From contig NZ_LIWB01000004.1 of the NCBI RefSeq assembly GCF_001905725.1, forward strand, positions 186,001 to 250,000: a DNA stretch of 64,000 bases, in the 5' to 3' direction. Positions within the stretch are counted from its first letter, which is position 1, and each line of letters begins with the position of its first letter. The DNA comes from Streptomyces sp. CB02400. Lineage in GTDB: Bacteria > Actinomycetota > Actinomycetes > Streptomycetales > Streptomycetaceae. The notes under the pieces are model-generated. The model saw only the letters and a list, made by a program, of their open reading frames with translations. It was not told where the DNA came from and did no database searches. Position numbers and translations under genes: made by a program. Below, one piece after another: positions 30,044 to 40,097 of the stretch.

Positions 30044-30089
30044 TGTGCGCAGGTCATGTCCGCACCCGTGCGCAGTTCACGTCCGCTCC
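30044..30089. repeat. Tandem 23-bp repeat before the LysR gene
   Basis: Two adjacent 23-bp units (30044-30066 and 30067-30089) agree at 19 positions, sharing GTGCGCAG-TCA-GTCCGC. They end 70 bases upstream of the LysR start, within the 221-bp divergent spacer to the xylanase gene. They could be an autoregulatory binding site. Confidence 0.5.
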
Positions 30090-30159
30090 GACGACCGGTC
30101 GGACAGCAGGTCCGTACCAACCCCTTGCTCCCGCACCCATCACGTCGCAAGCTCCCCTC

Positions 30160-31107
30160 ATGGAGCTGGAGTTGCGGCATCTGAAGACGATCCGGGCGAT
30201 TGCCGACGCCGGCAGCCTGACCAGGGCGGCGACGGCCCTCGGGCTCGCGCAGCCCGCGCTGAGCGCACAGCTCAAGCGGATCGAACGCGCCTTGGGCGGT
30301 GAGCTGTTCGAACGCGGGCGGCACGGAGTACGGGCGACCCCGCTGGGCGAACTCGTGCTGGAGCGCAGCCGGATCGTGCTGCCCGCGGTGACCGAACTGC
30401 AGCAGGAGGCGGCGCGGTTCGCCCGCACCTCGCGCGCGACCGCCTGCTTCCGGCTGGGCGGCACCCACGGTCCGCTGCTGGGCGCCCTGGTGGACCGGCT
30501 GGCGGACGCGACGCCGGACGCCCGCGTCACCACCTGCACGTCCTGGTCCGAGCGGGAGCTGGCCGCACTGCTCGTCGAAGGCCGACTGGACTTCGCCCTC
30601 GCCGGGACCTGCGGCTCGGCCGAACCGCCCGGCGCGGAGGGCCTGGTCTGGCGGGAGGTCGCGGTCGACCCGGTGTTCGTCATGGTGCCGGAGGGCCATC
30701 CGCTCGCCCACCCCGGCGAGGTGGACCTGACCGAGCTGGCCGGCGAGCAGTGGGCCTGCGTCCCCGGCGACGGCTGCTTCGGGGACTGCTTCACGGCGGC
30801 CTGCGCCCGCGCCGGCTTCACCCCGCGCCGGATGTACGAGACGGACACCTCGTCCCTGGTCCACCTGGTGCAGGTCGGCCGGGCGGTCGGGCTGTGCCGG
30901 GCGACCTTCCCGACCACGCCCGGAATCACCACCCGGCCGCTCACGGGCACTCCACTGACCTGGCGGCACCTGCTGGGCTGGCACGCCGTGACACAGCGGG
31001 CGGAGACCGCCGCCACCGTCCTCGAACAGGCCCGGCTGGCCCACGCGGGCGTGGCGGCGCGCAGCGACAGCTATACGGAGTGGCTCGCCGCCCAGCCCGT
31101 TCCATAA
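30160..31107 (+). CDS. LysR-family transcriptional regulator
   Basis: This 315-residue regulator has an N-terminal winged HTH (MELELRHLKTIRAIADAGSLTRAATALGLAQPALSAQLKRIERALGG, in segments) and a LysR substrate-binding domain (about residues 95-300). It is divergent from the xylanase gene. LysR proteins often regulate the gene they face, but no effector is predictable. A hairpin terminator follows at 31115-31157. Confidence 0.93.
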   Translation: MELELRHLKTIRAIADAGSLTRAATALGLAQPALSAQLKRIERALGGELFERGRHGVRATPLGELVLERSRIVLPAVTELQQEAARFARTSRATACFRLGGTHGPLLGALVDRLADATPDARVTTCTSWSERELAALLVEGRLDFALAGTCGSAEPPGAEGLVWREVAVDPVFVMVPEGHPLAHPGEVDLTELAGEQWACVPGDGCFGDCFTAACARAGFTPRRMYETDTSSLVHLVQVGRAVGLCRATFPTTPGITTRPLTGTPLTWRHLLGWHAVTQRAETAATVLEQARLAHAGVAARSDSYTEWLAAQPVP

Positions 31108-31114
31108 CACCGGG

Positions 31115-31157
31115 GGGAGGGCCGGCCGGGCTCTTACGCCCGCCGCTCGGCCCTCCC
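31115..31157 (+). terminator. Hairpin after the LysR gene
   Basis: Ten-bp arms at 31115-31124 and 31148-31157 (GGGAGGGCCG / CGGCCCTCCC) lie just after the LysR stop and before the protease start. Likely terminator. Confidence 0.6.
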
Positions 31158-31198
31158 TACGGTTTCGGCACCTCCCCACCGAACCGAGGAGTTGCCCC

Positions 31199-32563
31199 AT
31201 GCTCCACCGACACCTCCCCCGACGCACCAGATCCGTGGGTGCCGCCGCCGCGGCGACGGCCGCCCTGCTCGTGGCCGGGCTCAGCGGCTCCGCGAGCGCG
31301 GAGCCGACCACCTCGGCGGCGGCGCAGGCGCTGCGCACGGACGCCGCCCCGCCCGCCCTCCTCAAGGCCATGGAACGCGACCTCGGTCTGGACCGGGCGC
31401 AGGCCGAGCGGCGCCTGGCCAACGAGGCGGAGGCCGGAGCGACGGCGGGCCGCCTGCGCGCGGCGCTCGGCGCCGACTTCGCGGGCGCCTGGGTGCGCGG
31501 CGCCGAATCCGGCACCCTGACCGTGGCGACGACCGACGCCCGCGACGTCCCGGCCATCGAGGCGCAGGGCGCGAAGGCCACCGTCGTACGCCACTCCCTG
31601 ACCGACCTGGACGCGGCCAAGTCCCGCCTGGACCGGGCGGCTCAGCGCAACGACACCACCGACGCCCCCGTCTGGTACGTGGACGTCCGCACGAACACGG
31701 TGGTCGTCCAGGCGGTACGCCCCTCCGCCGCCCGCGCCCTCCTGTCGGCGGCCGGCATCGACCACTCCCTCACCCGGATCGAGAAGTCGGCCGACCGGCC
31801 CCGCGCGCTGTACGACCTGCGGGGCGGCGAGGCGTACTACATCAACAACAGCGGCCGCTGCTCGATCGGCTTCCCCGTCACCAAGGGCACCCAGCAGGGC
31901 TACGCCACCGCCGGTCACTGCGGGCGGACCGGTAGCAGCACGAGCGGACACAACCGGGTGGCCCAGGGCACCTTCCAGGGCTCGATCTTCCCGGGCCGGG
32001 ACATGGCGTGGGTGGCCACCAACTCCCAGTGGACGGCGACTCCTTACGTGAAGGGCCAGGGCGGCCAGAACGTCCAGGTCACCGGCTCCACGCAGGCCCC
32101 GGTCGGCGCCTCGGTCTGCCGCTCCGGCTCCACCACCGGCTGGCACTGCGGCACCATCCAGGTGCTGAACACCAGCGTGACCTACCCCGAGGGCACCATC
32201 ACCGGCGTGACCCAGACCACGGTGTGCGCGGAGCCCGGTGACTCGGGCGGCTCGTACATCTCCGGCAGCCAGGCGCAGGGCGTCACCTCGGGCGGCTCGG
32301 GCAACTGCAGCAGCGGCGGTACGACGTTCTTCCAGCCGCTCAACCCGCTGCTGCAGAACTACGGCCTCACCCTGAAGACGACCGGCGACGACGAGCAGCC
32401 GCCCGGGGAGGAGGAGCCGGGAGGCACCTGGTCCGCGGGCACCGTCTACCAGCCGGGCGACACGGTGACGTACGGCGGCGCCACCTACCGCTGCCTCCAG
32501 GGCCACCAGGCCCAGACCGGCTGGGAGCCGTCGAACGTCCCGGCGCTGTGGCAGCGCGTCTGA
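31199..32563 (+). CDS. Streptogrisin C-like serine protease with chitin-binding domain
   Basis: This 454-residue secreted protease of the S1E (alpha-lytic/streptogrisin) type has a signal peptide (about 1-34) and a propeptide (about 35-203) with an alpha-lytic pro-domain. The catalytic triad is H240 (TAGHCG), D268 (GRDMAW) and S349 (GDSGGS). After a Glu/Pro/Gly linker (about 390-405), residues 406-454 form a CBM5/12 chitin-binding domain (TWSAGTVYQPGDTVTYGG...GWEPSNVPALW). This layout is that of streptogrisin C. GAGGAG precedes the ATG. It may work with chitin or fungal cell wall material. Confidence 0.93.
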   Translation: MLHRHLPRRTRSVGAAAAATAALLVAGLSGSASAEPTTSAAAQALRTDAAPPALLKAMERDLGLDRAQAERRLANEAEAGATAGRLRAALGADFAGAWVRGAESGTLTVATTDARDVPAIEAQGAKATVVRHSLTDLDAAKSRLDRAAQRNDTTDAPVWYVDVRTNTVVVQAVRPSAARALLSAAGIDHSLTRIEKSADRPRALYDLRGGEAYYINNSGRCSIGFPVTKGTQQGYATAGHCGRTGSSTSGHNRVAQGTFQGSIFPGRDMAWVATNSQWTATPYVKGQGGQNVQVTGSTQAPVGASVCRSGSTTGWHCGTIQVLNTSVTYPEGTITGVTQTTVCAEPGDSGGSYISGSQAQGVTSGGSGNCSSGGTTFFQPLNPLLQNYGLTLKTTGDDEQPPGEEEPGGTWSAGTVYQPGDTVTYGGATYRCLQGHQAQTGWEPSNVPALWQRV

Positions 32564-32598
32564 CCCCGACCCGCACCTGACCATCCCGACGGGGGACC

Positions 32599-32644
32599 GG
32601 ACCGGCCCCGGACGCGCACCTGACCGCGCGCCCGGGGCCGGTCC
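32599..32644 (+). terminator. Hairpin after the protease gene
   Basis: Thirteen-bp arms at 32599-32611 and 32632-32644 are perfect complements with a 20-base loop, 36 bases past the protease stop. Likely terminator. Confidence 0.7.
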
Positions 32645-32652
32645 CATGGGAG

Positions 32653-32699
32653 GCGAAGGACGGCGACATCACCGTTCGGTGCGGGATGATCACCTACCC
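32653..32699 (+). repeat. Second copy of a short ORF fragment
   Basis: These 47 bases resemble 27608-27653 (GGCGACATCACCGT core plus GGGATG-TCACCTACC) and encode a degenerate KDGDITVRCGMITYP. No start or stop makes it a gene. It appears to be a remnant of the same short gene as at 27579-27712. Confidence 0.5.
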
Positions 32700-32827
32700 G
32701 GCGTGTCCTACGGGCCGGCCAGGAGGCAGCCGGGGTGCCCGGCACTGCGGGGGACCATTTCCGGCTGGACGGTCCTCAGGGCCGGGCCCAGCGCGCCGGA
32801 GGCCGCCGAGACCCTGACCGAGCCGGC

Positions 32828-33061
32828 TCAGTCTGTCGCGCCCTCGAAGACTTCGGCCGCCGACGTCGCGGTGATGGCCCGGATGAACCAGACGTGCAGT
32901 GTGTCGAGGTCCCGGCAGCCTGCGATGCGTTCCCGGTTCTCCTCGCTGACCTCGACACCCCGGTGCCCCAGCAGAACCAGAACGGCCTTCGCCTCGCCCT
33001 CCGCCCGGCCCTCGGCCCGAAGCTGCTGGGCGGTCTGCGACTGGAACCAGGAAAGGTCCAT
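32828..33061 (-). CDS. Duplicated C-terminal domain of the upstream gene
   Basis: This 77-residue frame begins MDLSWFQSQTAQQLRAEGRAEGEAKA. It is a close paralogue of the last about 80 residues of the gene just upstream (MAVDLSFFQSQTAQQLRAEGEAKA...), down to the WFTRA/WFIRA...TSTAEVF/TSAAEVF end. Its ATG shares one base with the upstream TGA (TGATG). It may be a coupled mini-protein or a relic of tandem duplication. Confidence 0.6.
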   Translation of the reverse strand: MDLSWFQSQTAQQLRAEGRAEGEAKAVLVLLGHRGVEVSEENRERIAGCRDLDTLHVWFIRAITATSAAEVFEGATD

Positions 33062-33949
33062 CAGTCCACGCGCCCCGCCTCACCGGCCGACGCGAAGACC
33101 TCCGCCGTCGACGTCGCTGTGAGGGCCCTCGTGAACCACAGGTCCAGTACGTCAGGGTCACCACAGCCGACGATCCGCTCCCGGTCCCCTTCACTGACCT
33201 CGACGCTCCGATGAGCCAGCAGACGCAGAAGAGCCTTCGCCTCCCCCTCGGCCCGAAGCTGCTGGGCGGTCTGCGACTGGAAGAACGAGAGGTCGACGGC
33301 CATGAGATGCCTCCAGAGATCCGCGGCCTGCGTCGTGCCGAGGCCTTGTTCCATGAGTTCGATGAAGGTGCCTGCGGTGCTCTCGTCGTCGGCCGACAGG
33401 CCTTTCAGTGCCTTTGCCAGCGCATTCAGTATGGCATCGGCTTCCGGCTCGCAGCGGTGAAGAGCCGCCGACAGGATCGTGAGCGGGATGTCACGAGCCG
33501 CTTCGGCAGGGCTGTCGATCACCGGCAGGTCGTTGGGCCCCAGGACCAGTGGCCGCAGCGTGAGCGAGGGCCACTGGCGTGGGCCGATGTCGAACTGCTG
33601 GGCTGCCCAGGCCGCCGTCTTCCGGTCCGGGCACACGACGAGCAGTACCGGCGGGACGCGGTACTTGGCGTACACGTGGGACAAGTAGTAGGCCCAACTG
33701 GCCGGCTTGTGCGAGCTCGGCTTGCTCTGCGATTCCACGGCCAGGACGAAACTGCCATCCTCCGTGTCCATGCGCAGCAACGTGTCCACCCGCCGCTCCA
33801 GCGGCCGGGTCTCCGTAAGGTCGGTGGAGAGTTCGGAGGCGGACACGGGTGGGGGGGAAGGCGACGCCGAGGTTCCTGGCGACGCGGGCGAAGAGGCCCG
33901 GTTCCTGCTGGAAGATCCGGTGCAGGGCCTCATGGGATGAGCTGACCAT
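33061..33949 (-). pseudogene. Frameshifted PD-(D/E)XK-like (Rpn-type) gene
   Basis: The start at 33949 gives MVSSSHEALHRIFQQEPGLFARVARNLGVAFPP, then the frame is lost at a run of seven G (33851-33857, C on the sense strand). The rest continues in another frame as TVSASELSTDLTETRPLERRVDTLL...GSFVLAVESQSK...ASWAYYLSHVYAKY and runs to 33061. The RRVDTLL...GSFVLAVESQSK block fits a D...ExQxK nuclease core, so a restriction-type or Rpn-like nuclease is possible. A one-base slip or sequencing error in the G-run is the simplest cause. Confidence 0.65.
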
Positions 33950-34074
33950 GAGGCGAAGCTATGGGCGGAACGGCATGTGCCATACGCAAATGCACCACCG
34001 TTCCCGCGATCGAGTGACCACTACGGCGGCGAAGTTGACGCCCACAAGCCCCGCACAAGCACCGCACAAACGAA

Positions 34075-34106
34075 AGGGCCCGCACGACCGAAGTCGTACG
34101 GGCCCT
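34075..34106 (-). terminator. Hairpin after tuf
   Basis: A stem of about 14 bp with one mismatch and loop CGAA lies 45 bases past the tuf stop. On the sense strand a T-rich stretch (TTTCGTTTG) follows. Clear terminator of the str operon. Confidence 0.85.
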
Positions 34107-34149
34107 CTCAGGTGCTCGCGGCAGGAGCTACCAGGTCAGATCAGCAAGC

Positions 34150-35343
<1,194 letters not shown>

Positions 35344-35420
35344 TGGGGTCCTCCTGTGGAGTGGTTCTGTACGCCTTACTTCATCGGCGCCAGGTGATCT
35401 TTGCTGGGAAACCCGGGCCC

Positions 35421-35454
35421 GGGGCATTCCGCCGGGTTGGCGGTGGAATGCCCC
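35421..35454 (-). promoter_or_regulatory. Hairpin in the fusA-tuf spacer
   Basis: Ten-bp arms at 35421-35430 and 35445-35454 (GGGGCATTCC / GGAATGCCCC) with a GCC/GGC inner pairing form a stable stem-loop between fusA and tuf. It could be a partial terminator or processing site that lets tuf be expressed differently from fusA. Confidence 0.55.
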
Positions 35455-35512
35455 TTGCAGGCTCCGGGGTCAAGCCTAAAGCGTGTGAACGGGGTCCGTT
35501 AAACGGAGTCCG

Positions 35513-37639
35513 TTACTCGCCCTTGGCCTTCGCGATGATCTCCTCGGCGACGTTCCGCGGAACCTCGGCGTAGGAGTCGAACTGCATGGAGTAGCTGGCA
35601 CGGCCGGACGTCTTGCTGCGCAGGTCGCCGACGTAGCCGAACATCTCCGAGAGGGGCACGAGACCCTTCACGACGCGGGCACCGGCCCGCTCCTCCATGG
35701 CCTGGATCTGGCCACGGCGGGAGTTGATGTCGCCGATGACCTCACCCATGTAGTCCTCGGGCGTGGTGACCTCGACGGCCATCATCGGCTCCAGGAGCAC
35801 GGGCGAAGCCTTGCGCGCGGCCTCCTTGAAGGCCTGCGAACCGGCGATCTTGAACGCGAGCTCGGAGGAGTCGACCTCGTGGTAGCCACCGTCGATGAGC
35901 GTGACGCGGACGCCCGTCATCTCGTAGCCGGCCAGGATGCCGAACTGCATGGCCTCCTGCGCACCGGCGTCCACCGAAGGGATGTACTCCTTCGGGATGC
36001 GGCCACCGGTCACCTTGTTCACGAACTCGTACGAGGCGTCGCCGCCCTCGATCGGCTCGATCGCGATCTGCACCTTGGCGAACTGACCGGTACCACCGGT
36101 CTGCTTCTTGTGGGTGTAGTCCACGCGCTCGACGGCCTTGCGGATCGTCTCGCGGTAGGCGACCTGGGGCTTGCCGACGTTGGCCTCGACCTTGAACTCA
36201 CGGCGCATACGGTCGACCAGCACCTCGAGGTGCAGCTCGCCCATACCACCGATGATGGTCTGGCCCGTCTCCTCGTCCGAGTGGACCTGGAAGGACGGGT
36301 CCTCCTCGGCCAGACGCTGGATCGCGACGCCCAGCTTCTCCTGGTCGCCCTTCGACTTGGGCTCGATGGCGACCTGGATGACCGGCGCCGGGAAGTCCAT
36401 GGACTCCAGGATGACCGGGTTCTTGTCGTCGGACAGCGTCTCACCGGTGGTGGTCTGCTTCAGGCCCATGACGGCGACGATGTCGCCGGCGCCCACCGAC
36501 TCGATCTCCTCACGCTTGTTGGCGTGCATGCGGTAGATCTTGCCGATGCGCTCCTTCTTGCCCTTGACGGAGTTCAGCACGGCGGTGCCGGACTCCAGGC
36601 GGCCCGAGTAGACCCGGACGAAGGTGAGCTTGCCGAGGTGCGGGTCGCTCATGATCTTGAACGCGAGCGCGGCCAGCGGCTCGTCCTCGGACGGCTTGCG
36701 CTTGACGACGGTCTCGGCGTCCTTCGGGTCGTGGCCCTCGATGGCCTCGACGTCGAGCGGGGTCGGCAGGTAGCGCACGACCGCGTCGAGCAGGGGCTGG
36801 ACGCCCTTGTTCTTGAACGCGGTGCCGCAGAACACCGGGGTGACCGTGGTCTCGCTGGACTTGCCGGAGGCGATGGTGATGCGACGGATCGCGGCGTACA
36901 GCTGCTCCTCGGTGGGCTCCTGGCCCTCCAGGTACAGCTCCATGATCTCTTCGTCGTTCTCGGCGACGGCCTCGACCAGCTTGCCGCGCCACTCCTCGGC
37001 GGCCTCGGTGTGCGTGGCCGGGATGTCGACGGTGTCGTACATCTCGCCCTTGGCCGCGTCGGCGGACCACACGAGCGCCTTCATGCGGACCAGGTCCACG
37101 ACGCCCTGGAAGTCGGCCTCGGCACCGATCGGGAGCTGCATGACGAGCGGCTGGGCGCCCAGGCGGTCCGAGATCATGTCCACGCAGCGGTGGAACTCGG
37201 CGCCGGTACGGTCCAGCTTGTTGACGAAGCAGATGCGCGGGACGCCGTAACGGTCGGCCTGACGCCACACCGTCTCGGACTGCGGCTCGACACCGGCGAC
37301 ACCGTCGAACACGGTCACGGCACCGTCGAGCACACGCAGGGAGCGCTCCACCTCGACGGTGAAGTCGACGTGCCCCGGGGTGTCGATGATGTTGATCGTG
37401 TAGTCGTTGTCCTCGAGCGGCCAGTGACAGGTGGTGGCAGCGGACGTGATCGTGATGCCACGCTCCTGCTCCTGCTCCATCCAGTCCATGGTGGCGGCGC
37501 CGTCGTGGACCTCACCGATCTTGTACGACACACCGGTGTAGAACAGGATCCGCTCGGTGGTGGTCGTCTTGCCCGCGTCGATGTGGGCCATGATCCCGAT
37601 GTTGCGGACCTTGGCCAGGTCAAGTGAAGTGGTAGCCAT
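35513..37639 (-). CDS. fusA: Elongation factor G
   Basis: This 708-residue translocation GTPase begins [32 protein letters not shown] with the P-loop. The switch region [19 protein letters not shown] and NKLDRTGA follow, and domains II-V continue to the C-terminus. It is 40 bases downstream of rpsG. Its ribosome binding site is weak, suggesting coupling to rpsG translation. Confidence 0.98.
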   Translation of the reverse strand: MATTSLDLAKVRNIGIMAHIDAGKTTTTERILFYTGVSYKIGEVHDGAATMDWMEQEQERGITITSAATTCHWPLEDNDYTINIIDTPGHVDFTVEVERSLRVLDGAVTVFDGVAGVEPQSETVWRQADRYGVPRICFVNKLDRTGAEFHRCVDMISDRLGAQPLVMQLPIGAEADFQGVVDLVRMKALVWSADAAKGEMYDTVDIPATHTEAAEEWRGKLVEAVAENDEEIMELYLEGQEPTEEQLYAAIRRITIASGKSSETTVTPVFCGTAFKNKGVQPLLDAVVRYLPTPLDVEAIEGHDPKDAETVVKRKPSEDEPLAALAFKIMSDPHLGKLTFVRVYSGRLESGTAVLNSVKGKKERIGKIYRMHANKREEIESVGAGDIVAVMGLKQTTTGETLSDDKNPVILESMDFPAPVIQVAIEPKSKGDQEKLGVAIQRLAEEDPSFQVHSDEETGQTIIGGMGELHLEVLVDRMRREFKVEANVGKPQVAYRETIRKAVERVDYTHKKQTGGTGQFAKVQIAIEPIEGGDASYEFVNKVTGGRIPKEYIPSVDAGAQEAMQFGILAGYEMTGVRVTLIDGGYHEVDSSELAFKIAGSQAFKEAARKASPVLLEPMMAVEVTTPEDYMGEVIGDINSRRGQIQAMEERAGARVVKGLVPLSEMFGYVGDLRSKTSGRASYSMQFDSYAEVPRNVAEEIIAKAKGE

Positions 37640-37678
37640 AAGGCTTCAGTCTTCTCTCGGTCTCGATGTGGGTAGCGA

Positions 37679-38149
37679 CTACCAGCGGTAGTGCGCGAAG
37701 GCCTTGTTGGACTCGGCCATCTTGTGCGTGTCCTCGCGCTTCTTCACAGCGGCACCCAGGCCGTTGGAGGCGTCGAGAAGCTCGTTGAGCAGACGCTCGG
37801 TCATGGTCTTCTCGCGACGGGCGCGGGAGTAACCGACCAGCCAGCGCAGCGCGAGCGTGTTGGCGCGACCGGGCTTGACCTCGATCGGAACCTGGTACGT
37901 CGCACCACCGACACGGCGGGACTTGACCTCGAGGGTCGGCTTGATGTTCTCCAGCGCGCGCTTCAGCGTGATGATCGGGTCGTTGCCCGTCTTCTCACGC
38001 AGACCCTCCATGGCGCCGTAGACGATGCGCTCGGCGGTGGAGCGCTTGCCGTTGAGCAGCACCTTGTTGATCAGGGAGGTCACCAGAGGAGAACCGTAGA
38101 CCGGGTCGATGATGACCGGGCGCTTCGGGGCGGGGCCCTTACGAGGCAT
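37679..38149 (-). CDS. rpsG: 30S ribosomal protein S7
   Basis: This 156-residue primary assembly protein of the 30S head begins [10 protein letters not shown] and has the S7 signature [26 protein letters not shown] in segments. GGAGAAG precedes the ATG and overlaps the end of rpsL. Confidence 0.97.
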   Translation of the reverse strand: MPRKGPAPKRPVIIDPVYGSPLVTSLINKVLLNGKRSTAERIVYGAMEGLREKTGNDPIITLKRALENIKPTLEVKSRRVGGATYQVPIEVKPGRANTLALRWLVGYSRARREKTMTERLLNELLDASNGLGAAVKKREDTHKMAESNKAFAHYRW

Positions 38150-38151
38150 TC

Positions 38152-38523
38152 TTACTTCTCCTTCTTGGCGCCGTAACGGCTGCGAGCCTGCTTGCGGTTC
38201 TTGACACCCTGGGTGTCGAGGGAACCGCGGATGATCTTGTAGCGAACACCCGGCAGGTCCTTCACACGGCCGCCGCGCACGAGCACGATGGAGTGCTCCT
38301 GCAGGTTGTGTCCCTCACCCGGAATGTAGGCCGTGACCTCGATGCCGCTGGTCAGACGCACACGCGCGACCTTACGCAGGGCCGAGTTCGGCTTCTTCGG
38401 GGTGGTCGTGAACACACGCGTGCAGACGCCACGACGCTGAGGGGAACCCTCGAGTGCGGGCGTCTTGTTCTTCTCGACCTTGTCCTGCCGGCCCTTGCGG
38501 ACCAGCTGCTGGATCGTAGGCAC
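38152..38523 (-). CDS. rpsL: 30S ribosomal protein S12
   Basis: This 123-residue decoding-centre protein has K43 (TTTPKKPNS) and K88 (GGRVKDLPG) in the wild-type state, so no classical streptomycin-resistance change is present. Start GTG 38523 with GGAGAAG upstream. It is the first gene of the str operon, with a strong promoter and shared leader element upstream. Confidence 0.98.
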   Translation of the reverse strand: MPTIQQLVRKGRQDKVEKNKTPALEGSPQRRGVCTRVFTTTPKKPNSALRKVARVRLTSGIEVTAYIPGEGHNLQEHSIVLVRGGRVKDLPGVRYKIIRGSLDTQGVKNRKQARSRYGAKKEK

Positions 38524-38573
38524 TACTTCTCCGGTTTCTGTGTGCCGAATGGTGAAGCTAACCTGGAACGTCA

Positions 38574-38598
38574 CCGACCCACGCGGTCGGGTGTGTCG
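38574..38598 (-). promoter_or_regulatory. str-operon leader element shared with the S10 leader
   Basis: This is the twin of 13467-13491 (24/25 identical, same orientation). On the sense strand it forms CCGACC-GCGTG-GGTCGG. It starts 51 bases upstream of the rpsL GTG, within the leader RNA of the predicted promoter. Confidence 0.7.
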
Positions 38599-38720
38599 AA
38601 TCCCGCGGCCTTCCGCAGCAAGACGGAAAGAACGTGTGGATTGCGGTGGCCGTTCATCGGCCCCCGGTGCGGTGTGATGGCACGCACGAAGGCCAGGGCA
38701 CACCCCAGGCACAAGGTCTG

Positions 38721-38749
38721 AGCGTACCTATCGCATTCGCTGCGGTCAA
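38721..38749 (-). promoter_or_regulatory. str operon promoter
   Basis: TTGACC (38744-38749) and TACGCT (38721-38726) on the minus strand are 17 bases apart, a near-consensus vegetative (HrdB-type) promoter. Transcription would start near 38714, giving a leader of about 190 bases that includes the shared element at 38574-38598. Confidence 0.75.
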
Positions 38750-38946
38750 AACAAATGGCGTGCGGCCCGGCACGCCGGACTTCTCCCGCTTCGTCCAGCG
38801 AACTCTCCGTGAGCACTCCCGGCCGGTCCGTGGCCGACCCCGGCCGGTCCGTGGCCGGTATCCCGTGTTGGCCGAATCGCGCCCTTTACATGTGCGGCGG
38901 CCAGTACTTTGATCCGTCCGCCGCAGAGGAACGGGGGGTCAGCCTG

Positions 38947-39795
38947 ATGACATCGGCGCCGCAGGGACCGGATGACGGCGGTCTGGAGGACCGGGTACCG
39001 TTCCTGGCCCGTCTGGAGGGCCAGGAACGGACCGCGCTGCTCTCACTCGGCCGTGAGCTGCGCTTCGCTCCCCGGGTCGTCCTGCTGCACCAGCGTGAGC
39101 CCTCCTCTCACGTCCTCTTCCTGGTCCAGGGCTGGACGAAGGTCACGGCCGCGGCGGCCAACGGCTACGAGGCGCTGCTCGCCCTGCGCGGCGCCGGCGA
39201 CGTCGTCGGCGAGTCGGCGGCGCTGACCGGGCGCCCCCGGTCGGCGACGGTGACCGCACTGGAGCCGGTGCGGGCAGTGGCTGTGGAGCACGGGCGCTTC
39301 AAGGACTTCCTGGGCCACTCCCCCGCGGTGTCCTTCGCTCTCCTCGGCCTCACGGCGGACCGCACCCGGGCGGCCGACCGGCGGCGCCTGGAGTTCGCGT
39401 CGATGAGCGTCCGCCAGCGTTTCGCGGTGCTCCTGCTGGATCTAGCCCGCAGCCACGGCCGCCGCACCGCCGAGGGCATCGAGATCGCCGTACCGCTCAG
39501 CAAACAGGAACTCGCGGGCTCGGTCGGCGCGTCGCGGGAGATGGTCCAGCGCCTGCTGCGGGAACTGCGCGAGAAGGAAGCCGTCTCGACCGGCCGCCGC
39601 ACACTGCTGATCCTCCGCCCCGGCGTCCTCCGCAGAATCGCCTCCGCGGACCAGTCCGCCCCCGGCATCCCGTCCGCACAGCGCCCGCCCGACGCGGCCC
39701 CGTCGGCACGTCGGAGGGCGGTGGCCAAGGGGGGCTCGACAGCACCGGACGGCCCGGTCGGCACACCCAGTGGGGCGACGGGCCCCGTCGCATAA
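38947..39795 (+). CDS. Crp/Fnr-family transcriptional regulator
   Basis: This 282-residue regulator has a cyclic-nucleotide-binding-type beta roll (about residues 18-135), a long helix and a Crp-type HTH (VPLSKQELAGSVGASREMVQRLLRELREKEAVS). The C-terminal 45 residues are a Pro/Ala-rich tail. The cNMP phosphate-binding cassette is not a textbook match (GAGDVVGESAALTGRPRSATVTA does keep E and R). It faces the str operon divergently and lies 0.3 kb upstream of the cyclase-like gene, so it could sense the operon's product; this is speculative. Confidence 0.88.
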   Translation: MTSAPQGPDDGGLEDRVPFLARLEGQERTALLSLGRELRFAPRVVLLHQREPSSHVLFLVQGWTKVTAAAANGYEALLALRGAGDVVGESAALTGRPRSATVTALEPVRAVAVEHGRFKDFLGHSPAVSFALLGLTADRTRAADRRRLEFASMSVRQRFAVLLLDLARSHGRRTAEGIEIAVPLSKQELAGSVGASREMVQRLLRELREKEAVSTGRRTLLILRPGVLRRIASADQSAPGIPSAQRPPDAAPSARRRAVAKGGSTAPDGPVGTPSGATGPVA

Positions 39796-40097
39796 CTGCG
39801 GGCAGTCTCTGCCTCCCCAGTGCCTCGAGGGCCTGGGAGGTGCCTCAAGGGCGGCACGGGCGGGCGATGGGGGTCCTCCCGCTCATGGGTCCCTCCGGCT
39901 CGAGCGAAGCCGAGAGCGGGGGGAGGCACCCCGCCGACCTCCGGCTGCGCGACACCTCCACCCAGCACCCGCACCGTGGTGTCGGGGTTTTGTGTACACA
40001 GTCACAGTTCCAGTGGGTCATACGCCCTCACGCCCCACCCCCCGCTCGAACCACTCTGCTGCCCTGCACGGCCATCCTCACCGTTCGAAGGGCGACC
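39796..40097. other. Spacer before the five-gene operon
   Basis: This 302-bp gap holds dispersed repeat copy B. After it a perfect 10-bp palindrome TGTGTACACA (39991-40000) lies 98 bases before the first ATG and could be an operator. No convincing -35/-10 pair is visible. Confidence 0.45.
39811..39963. repeat. Dispersed intergenic repeat, copy B
   Basis: This copy is similar to 1161-1330 along its length in the same orientation, including GGGCGGCACGGGCGGGCGATG and CTCGAGCGAAGCCGAGAGCGG. It lies between the Crp gene and the cyclase-like operon, occupying half of that spacer. Confidence 0.75.

Noticed and set aside
38820..38860. Short repeated CCGGTCCGTGGCCG segments upstream of the Crp gene
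   Set aside because: Two short copies only, with no unit structure suggesting a satellite or binding array.
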